Below are positions 14,991 to 23,112 of a stretch of 35,623 nucleotides of DNA, in pieces. The first letter of the stretch is position 1, and every line of letters begins with the position of its first letter. A model generated the notes under the pieces. The model had not been told where the DNA came from. It saw only the letters and a program-made list of their open reading frames with translations, and did no database searches. The position numbers and the translations under genes were made by a program. This DNA is from JANLSO01 sp031362405 (GTDB lineage: Bacteria; Actinomycetota; Thermoleophilia; Miltoncostaeales; Miltoncostaeaceae). Location: assembly GCA_031362405.1 (NCBI GenBank), contig JANLSO010000104.1, forward strand, positions 1 to 35,623. The letters run 5' to 3'.

Positions 14991-15405
14991 TGCCGGGCCT
15001 GAGCTGCTCATCGATACGAGCGTGGCCGTTGCTCTGAGCGTCGTCGGCCACGACGCCATGGAGGCGGCGGAGCAGGTCGTTGCTGATCGCCGATTGGGTC
15101 TTGCCGGCCATGCGGCCTTCGAGACGCTTTCGGTCCTGACGCGCCTACCGCCGCCCGCTCGCCGTACTGCCGCAACGGTGGCTCGATTACTTGCTGCGAG
15201 CTTCCCATTCACACGTTTCCTCTCCACCGCGCAGGCCGAGGAACTGTTCATACGGCTCCCGGGCCTCGGCATATCGGGCGGAGCCGTCTACGACGCGCTG
15301 GTCGGTGCGGCGGCGGTTGAACATGGGGTGCCCCTCCTCACCCGCGACCAGCGGGCACTGCGCACCTACCGCGCCCTCGACGTCGAGGTCGTGCTGATCG
15401 ACTGA
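14974..15405 (+). CDS. vapC: VapC-type PIN-domain ribonuclease toxin
   Basis: 143 residues from ATG 14974. PIN-domain RNase; relatives cut tRNA or rRNA and stop translation when the antitoxin is degraded. All four acidic active-site positions are present: Asp14 (LLIDTSVAVAL), Glu50 (AAFETLSVL), Asp107 (AVYDALVGAAA) and Asp125 (LLTRDQRALRTY). The gene is intact and paired with its antitoxin, so the module is probably functional. It follows pilC and may be a recent arrival in what is elsewhere a pilus locus. The RNA target cannot be predicted. Confidence 0.9.
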   Translation: MPTSASAGPELLIDTSVAVALSVVGHDAMEAAEQVVADRRLGLAGHAAFETLSVLTRLPPPARRTAATVARLLAASFPFTRFLSTAQAEELFIRLPGLGISGGAVYDALVGAAAVEHGVPLLTRDQRALRTYRALDVEVVLID

Positions 15406-15472
15406 CCGTCGTCCCGGGCGAGCGTTCACACGCCGTCTCGTCTGCGCAACAGCGGCGAAACATCTGCTCGCG

Positions 15473-15532
15473 GGCGCATCCGTAGCGTCCAAACCCATCG
15501 AGAAACGAAACTTTCGGAGGTTTGGATGCGCC
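15473..15532 (+). promoter_or_regulatory. Possible hairpin covering the ribosome site and start of the next gene
   Basis: GGTTTGGATGCGCC (15519-15532) includes the ATG and the end of the GGAGG ribosome site. It is complementary to GGCGCATCC (15473-15481) plus AAACC (15491-15495), with nine bases bulged out between the two parts. This could hide the start codon. It may be chance; no comparison is possible here. Confidence 0.3.
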
Positions 15533-17124
15533 GCACAAACGCCCGTGCCATCGCTGGTGCCTCGATTGGGCTCGCCGTGGCGTCGGGAGTCGGCTTCGTC
15601 GCGACAGCGGCGACCCATGAGCCCGACGCCGCCCGCGACATCACGCTCGCCCCGGTGGGGACCTATGCCACTGGTCTGACCGGAGGCACCTCCGCGGAGA
15701 CCAGCGCGCTCGCACGCGGGCGCCTTTATGTGACCAACAGCACTGGTAACACGCTCGACGTCGTTGATGTTTCGAATCCGGCGGCGCCGGTACGTGAACG
15801 GCGTGTCGACCTGAGCGCGTGGGGAACCGGCGTCAACAGCGTCGATGCCGTACGCGGCCTCGTCGCCGTCGCCGTCGAGGCAGACCCGAAGACCGACCCC
15901 GGGCGAGTCGTGTTCTTTCGTCCGAACGGCGACTACGTCGCGGATGTGAAGGTCGGGGCCCTTCCGGACATGGTCACCTTCACGCCCGAGGGCGACCACG
16001 TGCTCGTCGCCAACGAGGGCGAAGCCTCGGGCTACGGAAACGCCTACGCCGCGAACCCCGAGGGAAGCGTCTCGGTGATCTCCACCCGCAACGTCGGGCG
16101 TCGTGGCGTGATCGCGGTGCGCACGGTCGGGTTCTCGGCGTTCAACGTCGGGGGCTCCCGACACGGTGAGCTGCCGACCGGGATACGTCTGAACGGCCCG
16201 GGTGCGAGCATCGCCGAAGACCTCGAGCCGGAGTACATATCTGCGTCCGACGACGGCAGGTCGGCGCGCGTCACCCTGCAAGAGGCCAACGCCGTCGCCG
16301 AGATCGACATCCGCCGGGCCCGCGTGACCAACATCGTCGCGCTGGGGGCGAAGGATCACTCGTTCCCGGGTGCCGGGCTCGATCCGAGCGACCGCGACAA
16401 CGCCAACAACATCGGCACGTGGCCGGTGCGGGGCCTGTTCATGCCCGACGCGATCGCCACGTTCCGGGTGAAGGGCCGCGAGTACACCATCACGGCCAAC
16501 GAGGGCGACGGACGTGACGTGCCCGGGTTCTCCGACGAGGCCCGGGTTTCGACGCTCACCCTTGATCCGACCGTCTTTCCGAACGCCGCCGCGCTGAAGG
16601 CCGGCTCGGCGCTCGGACGCCTCACGGTGTCGAAGACCGACGGCCTGGGTGCCGACGGCGAGTACGAGGCCCTTTACGCATTCGGTGCCCGCTCGGCGAC
16701 CATCTGGGACGCGCGCGGGCGGCGAGTTTGGGACAGCGGCGACCAGATCGAGCAGGTGGTGGCGGCCCAGGCGCCGACCGCCTTCAACGCGAACAACGAC
16801 AACAACACCCGCGACGACCGCAGCGACAACAAGGGCCCGGAACCCGAAGGCGTTGCGGTCGGCCGCGTCCGTGGCCGCACGTACGCGTTCGTCGGCCTCG
16901 AGCGCATCGGCGGTTTCGTGGTTTTCGACGTCAGCACTCCCACGGCCCCGATCCTCGTGCGGTGGGTGAACAACCGCGACTTCACTCGCACCCCGACTGG
17001 GCCCGACAGCGGCCCCGAAGTCGTCCACTTCGTCGATCGTGACAACAGCCCGACCCGCCGACCCCTGGTCACCGTCGCCAATGAGACGAGTGGCACCGTG
17101 ACCCTCTACGAGATCGCGCGCTGA
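15526..17124 (+). CDS. Secreted choice-of-anchor I type beta-propeller protein
   Basis: 532 residues with a signal peptide (MRRTNARAIAGASIGLAVASG through ATAA) and a strong GGAGG ribosome site at 15516-15520. The body is a propeller-like repeat protein: GRLYVTNSTGNTLDVVDVSN, VSSVDA-like NSVDAVRG, then VLVANEGEASGYGNAYAANP, LEPEYISASDDGRSARVTLQ, YTITANEGDGRDVPGF and GPEPEGVAVGRVRGRTYAFV. NEGE and LEPEYI are characteristic of the choice-of-anchor I family, often found with or annotated as alkaline phosphatase-like proteins. No C-terminal anchor is visible, so the protein is probably released. The next gene encodes alkaline phosphatase, suggesting shared expression under phosphate limitation, but I see no clear Pho box. 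Enzymatic activity is not established. Confidence 0.82.
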   Translation: MRRTNARAIAGASIGLAVASGVGFVATAATHEPDAARDITLAPVGTYATGLTGGTSAETSALARGRLYVTNSTGNTLDVVDVSNPAAPVRERRVDLSAWGTGVNSVDAVRGLVAVAVEADPKTDPGRVVFFRPNGDYVADVKVGALPDMVTFTPEGDHVLVANEGEASGYGNAYAANPEGSVSVISTRNVGRRGVIAVRTVGFSAFNVGGSRHGELPTGIRLNGPGASIAEDLEPEYISASDDGRSARVTLQEANAVAEIDIRRARVTNIVALGAKDHSFPGAGLDPSDRDNANNIGTWPVRGLFMPDAIATFRVKGREYTITANEGDGRDVPGFSDEARVSTLTLDPTVFPNAAALKAGSALGRLTVSKTDGLGADGEYEALYAFGARSATIWDARGRRVWDSGDQIEQVVAAQAPTAFNANNDNNTRDDRSDNKGPEPEGVAVGRVRGRTYAFVGLERIGGFVVFDVSTPTAPILVRWVNNRDFTRTPTGPDSGPEVVHFVDRDNSPTRRPLVTVANETSGTVTLYEIAR

Positions 17125-17171
17125 GCCCACGGCAACAGAGGGTCATCAACGCTTAGCGGCCCTGTAACGCC

Positions 17172-17212
17172 CGTTGGGCACGGCTCGTGAAAGCGTCGAG
17201 CCGTGCCCAACG
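17172..17212 (+). terminator. Perfect 16-bp hairpin between the propeller gene and phoA
   Basis: Arms CGTTGGGCACGGCTCG and its exact complement around a nine-base loop (TGAAAGCGT). It is GC-rich and stable. No T run follows, so it is either a terminator of the high-GC type or an mRNA-stabilising or attenuating structure before phoA, whose ribosome site is 25 bases downstream. Confidence 0.6.
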
Positions 17213-17249
17213 TAGGCCTGACCCCGACTCACCGATAAGGAGAGTGTTC

Positions 17250-18731
17250 GTGAGAATTCCCGTGAGAAAGCTTGCCGCCCTTACCGCGATCGCCGCGGTC
17301 GCCGGCGCCGGCTACGCGGCGGCAGGACCCGGTGCCCCCTACGCCGTCTACGGAACCGACGGCCCGCCCGCGACCGCACAGAAGGGCACGTCGAAGAACG
17401 TCATCCTGCTCATCGGTGACGGCATGGGCGTTTCGCACATCACGGCCGCCCGCGCCCGCTTCTACGGCGCAAACGGAAAGCTGAACATGGAGAAGCTGCC
17501 GGCTCTTGGCTCGGTCAGCACCTATGCGGTGAAGCGCAAGAAGCAGATCGGCGACCCGACGACCCCCGATCTGGTGACCGACTCGGCGTCGGCGGGAACC
17601 GCATGGTCGTCGGGCGTCAAGACCTACAACGCGGCGATCGGCAAGGACGCGGCGGCACAGACCGTTCGTACCCTGATGGAAGAGGCCAAGGCACGCGGCA
17701 TGCGCACCGGCAACGTGACGACGTCGGAGATCACCGACGCCACGCCGGCGGCGCAGTTCAGCCACGCGAACCTACGTGGCTGCCAGGGCCCCGACTTCTC
17801 CGCCACGGCCTGCGAGCCGGGCGATGTTCCGATCGCCGAGCAGATCGCCTCGAACAACACCGCCGACGTGATCCTCGGCGGCGGGCTCTCGCGCTTCGAG
17901 CCCGACGACCAGGCGCTCATGAAGACGAACGGCTACACCGTGCTCGGTAGCTTCGGCGACCCGGCCCTGGCGGCGCAGACGGCGACCACCCAAAAGGTGC
18001 CGACCGGCGCCGACCTCGCCGCGGTGTCTGGCCGCGACGCCCGCGTGATCGGCCTTTTCAACCGCGGCAACCTGACGGTCGAGAAGTCCAAGAAGGACGC
18101 CCCGACCTCCGTGCAGGCGCTCGAGCCGACCCTGCCGCAGATGACCGAGAAGGCAATCACCCTCCTCGCCAACAGTAGGCAGGGCGAGAAGCAGGGCTTC
18201 TTCCTGCAGGTCGAAGGCGCCCTCATCGATAAACGTTCCCACGCCAACGACGCCGCGCAGACCCTCGGTGAGATGAAGGCGTTCGACGACGCGGTCGCCG
18301 CCGCGGTGGAGTACGCCGAAAAAGACGGAAACACCCTCGTGATCGTCACCGCCGACCACGAGTGCGCCGGGTTTAACATCATCAGCCAGGACAGCTTCAC
18401 GAACGCCGAAGCCACGTCCCCGCCGTCGAACGTCGACTCGGGCAACACCGCCAACAACAGCACGCCGTCGCGTCCCACGGGCGGTACGAAGGATCCGGCC
18501 CGTTCGAGCTTCGCGCCGGCGACGTTCCGCACCGCCGACGACGCCGCGACGGTCAAGGATGGCGACCCCGCGGCGAGCCTGTGGCTGACCTACCTCTCGG
18601 GGAACCACACGGGAGCGAACGTCAACCTGTACGCCTACGGCAAGGGAAGCGCCCGCTTCCAGGGCTCCTTCGACAACACCGACATCTACACCAAGATGAA
18701 GGGTTCGCTGAAGGCCTTCACTCGCCGATAG
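17250..18731 (+). CDS. phoA: Secreted alkaline phosphatase, E. coli PhoA type
   Basis: 493 residues; hydrolyses phosphate monoesters outside the membrane using zinc and magnesium. Signal peptide about 1-25 (RKLAALTAIAAVAGAGYAAA). Metal and catalytic motifs: NVILLIGDGMG (Asp57), VTDSASAGTAWSSGVKTYNA with nucleophile Ser112, GNVTTSEITDATPAAQFSH, DVILGGG, FLQVEGALIDKRSHANDAAQ, and TADHECAGF. The GTG at 17250 was chosen because AAGGAG at 17237-17242 is seven bases away; the GTG at 17244 is too close, and longer starts would run through the hairpin at 17172. The insert around 395-450, rich in Ser, Asn and Pro, lies before the final helix. It is grouped with the propeller gene and the lipoprotein as a likely phosphate-scavenging set. 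Confidence 0.95.
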   Translation: MRIPVRKLAALTAIAAVAGAGYAAAGPGAPYAVYGTDGPPATAQKGTSKNVILLIGDGMGVSHITAARARFYGANGKLNMEKLPALGSVSTYAVKRKKQIGDPTTPDLVTDSASAGTAWSSGVKTYNAAIGKDAAAQTVRTLMEEAKARGMRTGNVTTSEITDATPAAQFSHANLRGCQGPDFSATACEPGDVPIAEQIASNNTADVILGGGLSRFEPDDQALMKTNGYTVLGSFGDPALAAQTATTQKVPTGADLAAVSGRDARVIGLFNRGNLTVEKSKKDAPTSVQALEPTLPQMTEKAITLLANSRQGEKQGFFLQVEGALIDKRSHANDAAQTLGEMKAFDDAVAAAVEYAEKDGNTLVIVTADHECAGFNIISQDSFTNAEATSPPSNVDSGNTANNSTPSRPTGGTKDPARSSFAPATFRTADDAATVKDGDPAASLWLTYLSGNHTGANVNLYAYGKGSARFQGSFDNTDIYTKMKGSLKAFTRR

Positions 18732-18733
18732 TC

Positions 18734-19246
18734 ATGCGGCACGTGCGCGACCTCGTGGGAGGGCGGCTCGCCGCTCTCCCACGCCTGGTCGTGGTCATCC
18801 TCGTCGGACTTGTGCTGGCGGGGTGTGATTCGAACGATTCCGGGGGTGGCGCAACACCAGCCACGCCGGCCACCATCTCGACCGTGGTGGCGTCGCCGCG
18901 ACAGCCACCGTCCCAGATCGACGCCCCCGTCGGCGATGTTCGCGTCGAGGAAGGCCCGTTCACCGATCGCGTCGAGCTCCGAGGGCTTTCGTTCGCCGCG
19001 GCGACACGACCGGTCGTACGTGGTCGGATTCGCAACAGCATCGATGTCAGCGACCTGATCGTCCTGGAGATCCAGGCCGACTTCTACGACCGGCGTGGGA
19101 GGTTCCTCAGCTCAGGACGCCAGGTCTTCGAAGAGGCCGTCGCCCCGCCGGATGGTCCGTTCCTGAGATTCACGATCCGGCCGGAGCGCCCCGAGCCCGG
19201 TGCGACCGCGGCCGTGGTCTCGATTCCTCAGCTCGTCAACGAGTAG
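18734..19246 (+). CDS. FxLYD-domain lipoprotein
   Basis: 170 residues. A lipoprotein signal ends at lipobox VLAGC (Cys31) after VVVILVGLVLAG, followed by a Gly/Ala/Thr/Pro linker. Residues 70-168 form an immunoglobulin-like FxLYD-type domain: VVRGRIRNSIDVSDLIVLEI, then QADFYDRRGRFLSSGRQVF, then FLRFTIRPERPEPGATAAVV. Such domains are structural or binding modules on the cell surface. It begins two bases after the phoA stop with no recognisable ribosome site of its own, so it is probably translated by coupling from phoA. Role unknown. Confidence 0.75.
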   Translation: MRHVRDLVGGRLAALPRLVVVILVGLVLAGCDSNDSGGGATPATPATISTVVASPRQPPSQIDAPVGDVRVEEGPFTDRVELRGLSFAAATRPVVRGRIRNSIDVSDLIVLEIQADFYDRRGRFLSSGRQVFEEAVAPPDGPFLRFTIRPERPEPGATAAVVSIPQLVNE

Positions 19247-19266
19247 GAGTATCGTCCCGCGTTGCT

Positions 19267-19512
19267 GTGCGACGCCGCCCACTCGAGCCACTGGAGATCA
19301 TCTGCCCGACCTGCGGGCTGATTGCCGAGCTGTACCGGCCACGCGGAAGCCAACGCCCCCGGCTCTGTGACTGTCCGGCCCCGGAACTCGTCAAGCCGGC
19401 GACGCAACCTCGCCATTGCATGAGCTGCCCGACTCGGCTGAACCGGTACAACCCCGGCCCCGAGTGCAATGCGTGCCTCAAGGCCCGCCAGGCGGGAAGA
19501 CCCCCCATCTGA
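19267..19512 (+). CDS. Small zinc-ribbon protein (CPTC, CMSC, CNAC)
   Basis: 81 residues from GTG. Three cysteine pairs are visible: ICPTCG near residue 14, CDC near 37, and CMSCPTRLNRYNPGPECNAC from about residue 55 to 74. The last two pairs would make a zinc ribbon. The string RYNPGPEC resembles short zinc motifs I associate with DNA-binding proteins in this bacterial group, but the exact family is not certain. TATCGT at 19250-19255 with 11 bases to the GTG could be its -10 box. It lies between the FxLYD lipoprotein and the PKD protein, same strand, not obviously linked to either. Confidence 0.6.
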   Translation: MRRRPLEPLEIICPTCGLIAELYRPRGSQRPRLCDCPAPELVKPATQPRHCMSCPTRLNRYNPGPECNACLKARQAGRPPI

Positions 19513-19563
19513 CGCCGATGTGGTCTGGACGGGCGGGGAGGTCGCGGGCCAGGCTCACGCTGG

Positions 19564-19569
19564 TAGACC
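19564..19569 (+). promoter_or_regulatory. Possible -10 box, leaderless start of the PKD protein gene
   Basis: TAGACC followed by six bases and ATG 19576. It departs from TAnnnT at the last base but has the same spacing as the other leaderless candidates. Confidence 0.3.
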
Positions 19570-19575
19570 TCACCC

Positions 19576-21243
19576 ATGCGTCGCACTCACCTTCGCGCTC
19601 TTGCCCTTTTGGGCCTGTGCAGTGCCTTTCCGGGCATCGCCTCGGCCGCCGTCGGCGAGTTCGCGCCGGGCGGCACAGCCGTCGGCATCAGCCCCAGCGG
19701 GACCGTCATCGTGGGGGGAACCGACGCGTCGGGCTCATGGATCGATGAGCTGCGCGGTGACGGCACCCGCGTGCGTCGGATCGGTACCCCCCGCACGACG
19801 ACAAGCGTCGGGGCCGACGCGGCCGGCACGATCTATGCCGTCGACGACTCTGGCGAGCTTCGCCGCTTTGCCGCCGGGGCCGCCGTCCCGGTAACGGCGC
19901 CGGGATTCTCCGCAGTGGTCATTGGTTCCGACGGCACGGTTTTCGGCCTGCGGCCCGGTCCCGATTGCGCGCTCGTACGCCTCACCCCGGCGCTCGAGGT
20001 CCTGAACACGCTCGCCGCCTGTGGGTTCGGCACCGGGCAGATCTACGAGCTGTCGGCGCGGCTTGACCTCACGGCGGCGCCCGACGGTTCGCTCCTTCTC
20101 GCCCAGCCCGATCTGCCACGTCTCACGCAGTTCAGCCCGGCGGGCGCTCAGGTGGGCTCGCTGCCCCTGGCATCTCTGGGTGTGTCGTTCACCACCGGCG
20201 CCCAGGTGGCGGCGGCACCGGGCGGTCTGGCCTGGATCGCACCGGGCCCGCGCGGCGGCACTCCCACCCTCTGGCGTACCGACGCCATCGCCGGCGTGCG
20301 CGACATGCAGCCCCTCGGCGTGGTTGCCCCCCAGATCGCGACGGGTGTGCGCGACATGGTGGTGGGATCCGACGGCACGGCCTATCTCGCGCTTCAGGCC
20401 GGCGGGGTGGTGCGACTCGACGCCCAGCCGCAGGCCACCATCGCGGCCGGCAGCCTCAAGGTCGCGGGGGCTCCCCTCACGCTCGACGGGTCGCGGTCGT
20501 GGCAGCCGTTCGCGTCGATCACCCGCTACGAGTGGGATCTCGATGACAACGGGTCGTTCGAGACCGACACGGCCGGTACTCCCACGGCGACGGTGGCCTC
20601 GGCCCCGAGTGGATCGGCCCGCTACGCGGTGCGCGTCACCGGTTCCGCGGGCGGCACGGCGACCGGAGCACTCACGGTGGAGGTGGCTCCGAGCGCTCCC
20701 ATCGCGGCCCTTGCCGTCCCCGAATGGGCCGTCGCGGGTCGGCGCGTGACCCTCGGTGCAGCGGGCTCGACCAGTGCCGGCGGACGTCTCACCTTCCGAT
20801 GGGATCTCGACGGTAGCGGCCGCTTTGCCACCGCGGCGGGACCGCAGGTCACCCACATCTTCCCGCGTCGCGGCCGCGTGTTCGTGGGCGTCCGAGCGAC
20901 GACGACCAGCGGCGAGAGCAACACCACTTTCCGGGCCCTGAGCGTGTTGCCCAAACCCCCTCGGGGCCGGGTTGGTGTCGTCGTCGCCGGCGGTGCGCGA
21001 ACGCTCACCACGCGTCGTGCCCGGTTGTCGCTCGTCTGGCCCGCCGGCGCTCGACGGGCGCTCGTCGCCAACAACCGCAGCTTCCGTCGGGCCCGCGCGT
21101 TGCGCCTGGCCGCGGACGTCCCCTGGAAACTGGACGCCCGTGGCCCGGGATCGATCTCGATGGTCTTCGTGCGCTTCATCGGTCCGGGGATCACGAACCC
21201 GCTCACGTACTCCGACGAGATCACGGTGGCCGCTCCCCGGTAG
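19576..21243 (+). CDS. Secreted beta-propeller protein with two PKD domains
   Basis: 555 residues. Signal peptide about 1-25 (MRRTHLRALALLGLCSAFPG through ASAA). Residues 30-280 have repeated blade-like strands with Asp-Gly turns (ISPSGTVIVGGTDASGSWID, GADAAGTIYAVDDSGELRRF, VVIGSDGTVFGL, GSDGTAYLALQAGGVVRLD). Two PKD-type domains follow, at about 290-375 (RYEWDLDDNGSFETD) and 376-460 (TFRWDLDGSGRFATAAGPQV). The final 90 residues are Arg-rich beta strands ending FIGPGITNPLTYSDEITVAA. PKD domains mediate protein or polysaccharide contacts outside cells. There is no sorting signal or membrane anchor. The ligand is unknown. Confidence 0.75.
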   Translation: MRRTHLRALALLGLCSAFPGIASAAVGEFAPGGTAVGISPSGTVIVGGTDASGSWIDELRGDGTRVRRIGTPRTTTSVGADAAGTIYAVDDSGELRRFAAGAAVPVTAPGFSAVVIGSDGTVFGLRPGPDCALVRLTPALEVLNTLAACGFGTGQIYELSARLDLTAAPDGSLLLAQPDLPRLTQFSPAGAQVGSLPLASLGVSFTTGAQVAAAPGGLAWIAPGPRGGTPTLWRTDAIAGVRDMQPLGVVAPQIATGVRDMVVGSDGTAYLALQAGGVVRLDAQPQATIAAGSLKVAGAPLTLDGSRSWQPFASITRYEWDLDDNGSFETDTAGTPTATVASAPSGSARYAVRVTGSAGGTATGALTVEVAPSAPIAALAVPEWAVAGRRVTLGAAGSTSAGGRLTFRWDLDGSGRFATAAGPQVTHIFPRRGRVFVGVRATTTSGESNTTFRALSVLPKPPRGRVGVVVAGGARTLTTRRARLSLVWPAGARRALVANNRSFRRARALRLAADVPWKLDARGPGSISMVFVRFIGPGITNPLTYSDEITVAAPR

Positions 21244-21261
21244 CGCCGCTCGGGCACTCGT

Positions 21262-21267
21262 TACGAT
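21262..21267 (+). promoter_or_regulatory. -10-like TACGAT upstream of the FKBP operon
   Basis: TTACGATG with 32 bases between the hexamer and ATG 21300. A weak ribosome site (GAGGGAGA, 21286-21293) lies between. This would be the promoter of the four-gene unit that follows. Confidence 0.4.
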
Positions 21268-21299
21268 GCCCGCGTCACAAGCGATGAGGGAGACCGAGC

Positions 21300-21698
21300 A
21301 TGGACGACGCCACGGGCGTGAAGGTCGAAGGCGGGATTGACGAGAAACCGCAGATCACGGTGCCGGGCGGTGAGGCGCCCGAAAAGCTGATCATCCTCGA
21401 CCTGGTCGACGGCGAGGGTACGGCCGCCGAGCCCACCGACACCGTCAACGCGCACTACGTCGGCGTCGGCTGGGACAGCGGCAAGCAGTTTGATTCGTCC
21501 TGGGATCGCGGCGAGTCGATCAGCTTTCCCCTGAACCGCGTGATCGCCGGCTGGCGGCGCGGGATCCCAGGCATGCGCCCCGGTGGGCGTCGCCTGTTGG
21601 TCATCCCCGGTGACCTCGCCTACGGACCCTCCCCGCCGCCCGGCTCGGGCATCGGCCGCCACGAGGCCCTCGTCTTCGTGGTCGACCTCATCGGCTGA
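21300..21698 (+). CDS. FKBP-type peptidyl-prolyl isomerase
   Basis: 132 residues, cytoplasmic (no signal peptide). A single FKBP domain covers residues 30-132: VNAHYVGVGWDSGKQFDSSW, DRGESISFPLNRVIAGWRRG, IPGMRPGGRRLLVIPGDLAYG and LVFVVDLIG, with the aromatic residues of the proline pocket in place. The first 30 residues (VKVEGGIDEKPQITVPGGEA) are the usual acidic lead of small actinobacterial FKBPs. It is the first gene of a four-gene unit, with only four bases to the SDR gene. It may help fold partner proteins, but no partner can be named from sequence. Confidence 0.92.
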   Translation: MDDATGVKVEGGIDEKPQITVPGGEAPEKLIILDLVDGEGTAAEPTDTVNAHYVGVGWDSGKQFDSSWDRGESISFPLNRVIAGWRRGIPGMRPGGRRLLVIPGDLAYGPSPPPGSGIGRHEALVFVVDLIG

Positions 21699-21702
21699 AC
21701 GC

Positions 21703-23112
21703 GTGATCGACCCGGCCGACCTCGAGGTCTGTCTGCGGGTGCTCGCCGCGATCGATGCGCTGCCGGTCGACGATCCCGACGCCGTCGAGGTGCGGCGGGC
21801 GACCGCAGGCATCTACAAGAGCGTCAAGGAGCGCCGGCGCGCCGAGCGCCGTGACGCCGTTCTGGCCGCCGACGCGGCGGTGACGGCGGCCACGGCGACC
21901 GGTGCTCCCGGGCGGATCGACGACGAAACCCGCGGGCGTCCACTCGCTTCGGGCACGTTCGGGGCCACGGCGGGCACGCTCCTTCGGGCCCGCGGGTGCT
22001 ACGTCTGCAAGCAGCGCTATGTCGAGGTCGACGCCTTTTACCACCAGCTCTGCCCGGCCTGCGCGGCCCGCAACCATGCGCGCCGTGAGGCCCGCACCGA
22101 TCTGCGCGGGCGGCGCGCGCTGCTCACCGGAGGACGGGCGAAGATCGGCATGTACATCGCCCTGCGGCTGCTGCGCGATGGGGCCCACGCGACGATCACC
22201 ACCCGCTTTCCGCGCGATGCGGCGCGGCGGTTTCGGACGATGCCCGACAGCGCGCAGTGGCTCGACCGCCTGCACATCGTGGGTATTGATCTGCGCGATC
22301 CGAGCCAGGTACTGCGGTTGGCCGACACCGTGGCCGCCCAGGGCCCGCTCGACATTCTCATCAACAACGCCGCCCAGACGGTGCGGCGCTCACCGGAGTC
22401 GTACGCCCTGCTGGCCCAGGCGGAGGCCGATGCCCTGGTCGCCGGCCCCGTCGCCGAGATGCTGAGCCTCGTGCCGGGCGATGCGAGGAACGGCGGTGTC
22501 GACGGGCCGCACTGGTCGCCAACACCGCAACTCATCACGGAGCTGGCCCTCACGACCGGTTCGGCCTCCCCGGCGCGCATTGCCGCGGGCAGCGCGATCG
22601 ACGCCGGCGGCCTGGTACCCGATCAACACCCCGCCAACAGTTGGAGCCAGCGGGTCGACGAGGTCGATCCCCGTGAGTTGCTCGAGGTCCAGCTCTGCAA
22701 CGCGACGGCGCCGTTCATCCTGATCAGTCGCCTGCGCGCGGCGCTGGCTGCCTCGTCGGCCCGGCGTACCTACATCGTCAACGTCTCGGCCATGGAGGGC
22801 CAGTTCAGCCGTGGCTACAAGGGGCCAGGCCATCCGCACACCAACATGGCCAAAGCGGCGCTGAACATGCTCACGCGCACCAGCGCCCAGGAGATGCTGA
22901 GCGACGGTATCCTGATGACCGCCGTCGACACCGGGTGGATCACCGACGAGCGGCCGCACCCGACCAAAATGCGGCTTGCCGAAGAGGGCTTCCATGCGCC
23001 CCTGGATCTGGTCGACGGCGCCGCTCGCGTCTACGACCCGATCGTCCGCGGTGAGGCCGGCGAGGATCTGCTCGGGTGCTTTTTGAAGGACTACGAACCG
23101 GCGCCCTGGTGA
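21703..23112 (+). CDS. SDR-family oxidoreductase with N-terminal Cys4 zinc-ribbon region
   Basis: 469 residues from GTG. Residues 1-95 are mostly helical. Cys99, Cys102, Cys117 and Cys120 (CYVCK ... LCPAC) form a probable zinc site just before a short-chain dehydrogenase domain. That domain shows TGGRAKIGMYIALRLLRDGA (142-161; nucleotide-binding TGxxxxIG), TTRFPRDAARRF, and NNAAQTVRRS (221-230). The catalytic segment is unusual: VNVSAMEGQFSRGYKG, then HTNMAKAALNMLTRTS, where the Tyr of YxxxK is replaced by Thr. I recall a group of SDR-like proteins with this Cys4 plus HTNMAK layout. Substrate unknown. The stop overlaps the aminotransferase start (GTGA), so translation is coupled. Confidence 0.85.
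   Translation: MIDPADLEVCLRVLAAIDALPVDDPDAVEVRRATAGIYKSVKERRRAERRDAVLAADAAVTAATATGAPGRIDDETRGRPLASGTFGATAGTLLRARGCYVCKQRYVEVDAFYHQLCPACAARNHARREARTDLRGRRALLTGGRAKIGMYIALRLLRDGAHATITTRFPRDAARRFRTMPDSAQWLDRLHIVGIDLRDPSQVLRLADTVAAQGPLDILINNAAQTVRRSPESYALLAQAEADALVAGPVAEMLSLVPGDARNGGVDGPHWSPTPQLITELALTTGSASPARIAAGSAIDAGGLVPDQHPANSWSQRVDEVDPRELLEVQLCNATAPFILISRLRAALAASSARRTYIVNVSAMEGQFSRGYKGPGHPHTNMAKAALNMLTRTSAQEMLSDGILMTAVDTGWITDERPHPTKMRLAEEGFHAPLDLVDGAARVYDPIVRGEAGEDLLGCFLKDYEPAPW

Noticed and set aside
13599..15272. A 557-codon minus-strand frame opposite pilC and vapBC
   Set aside because: His/Asp-rich shadow translation running across three real genes.
15424..15429. Pho box upstream of the propeller gene
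   Set aside because: A single GTTCAC half-site without the second direct repeat; too weak to call.
15187..17130. A 647-codon minus-strand frame opposite the propeller gene
   Set aside because: Same antisense effect; it spans two unrelated plus-strand genes and has no ribosome site or family content.
18815..18840. TTCGAAC string resembling a tRNA T-loop
   Set aside because: It lies inside the lipoprotein reading frame and no acceptor or anticodon stem can be built around it. No tRNA gene was found in the window.
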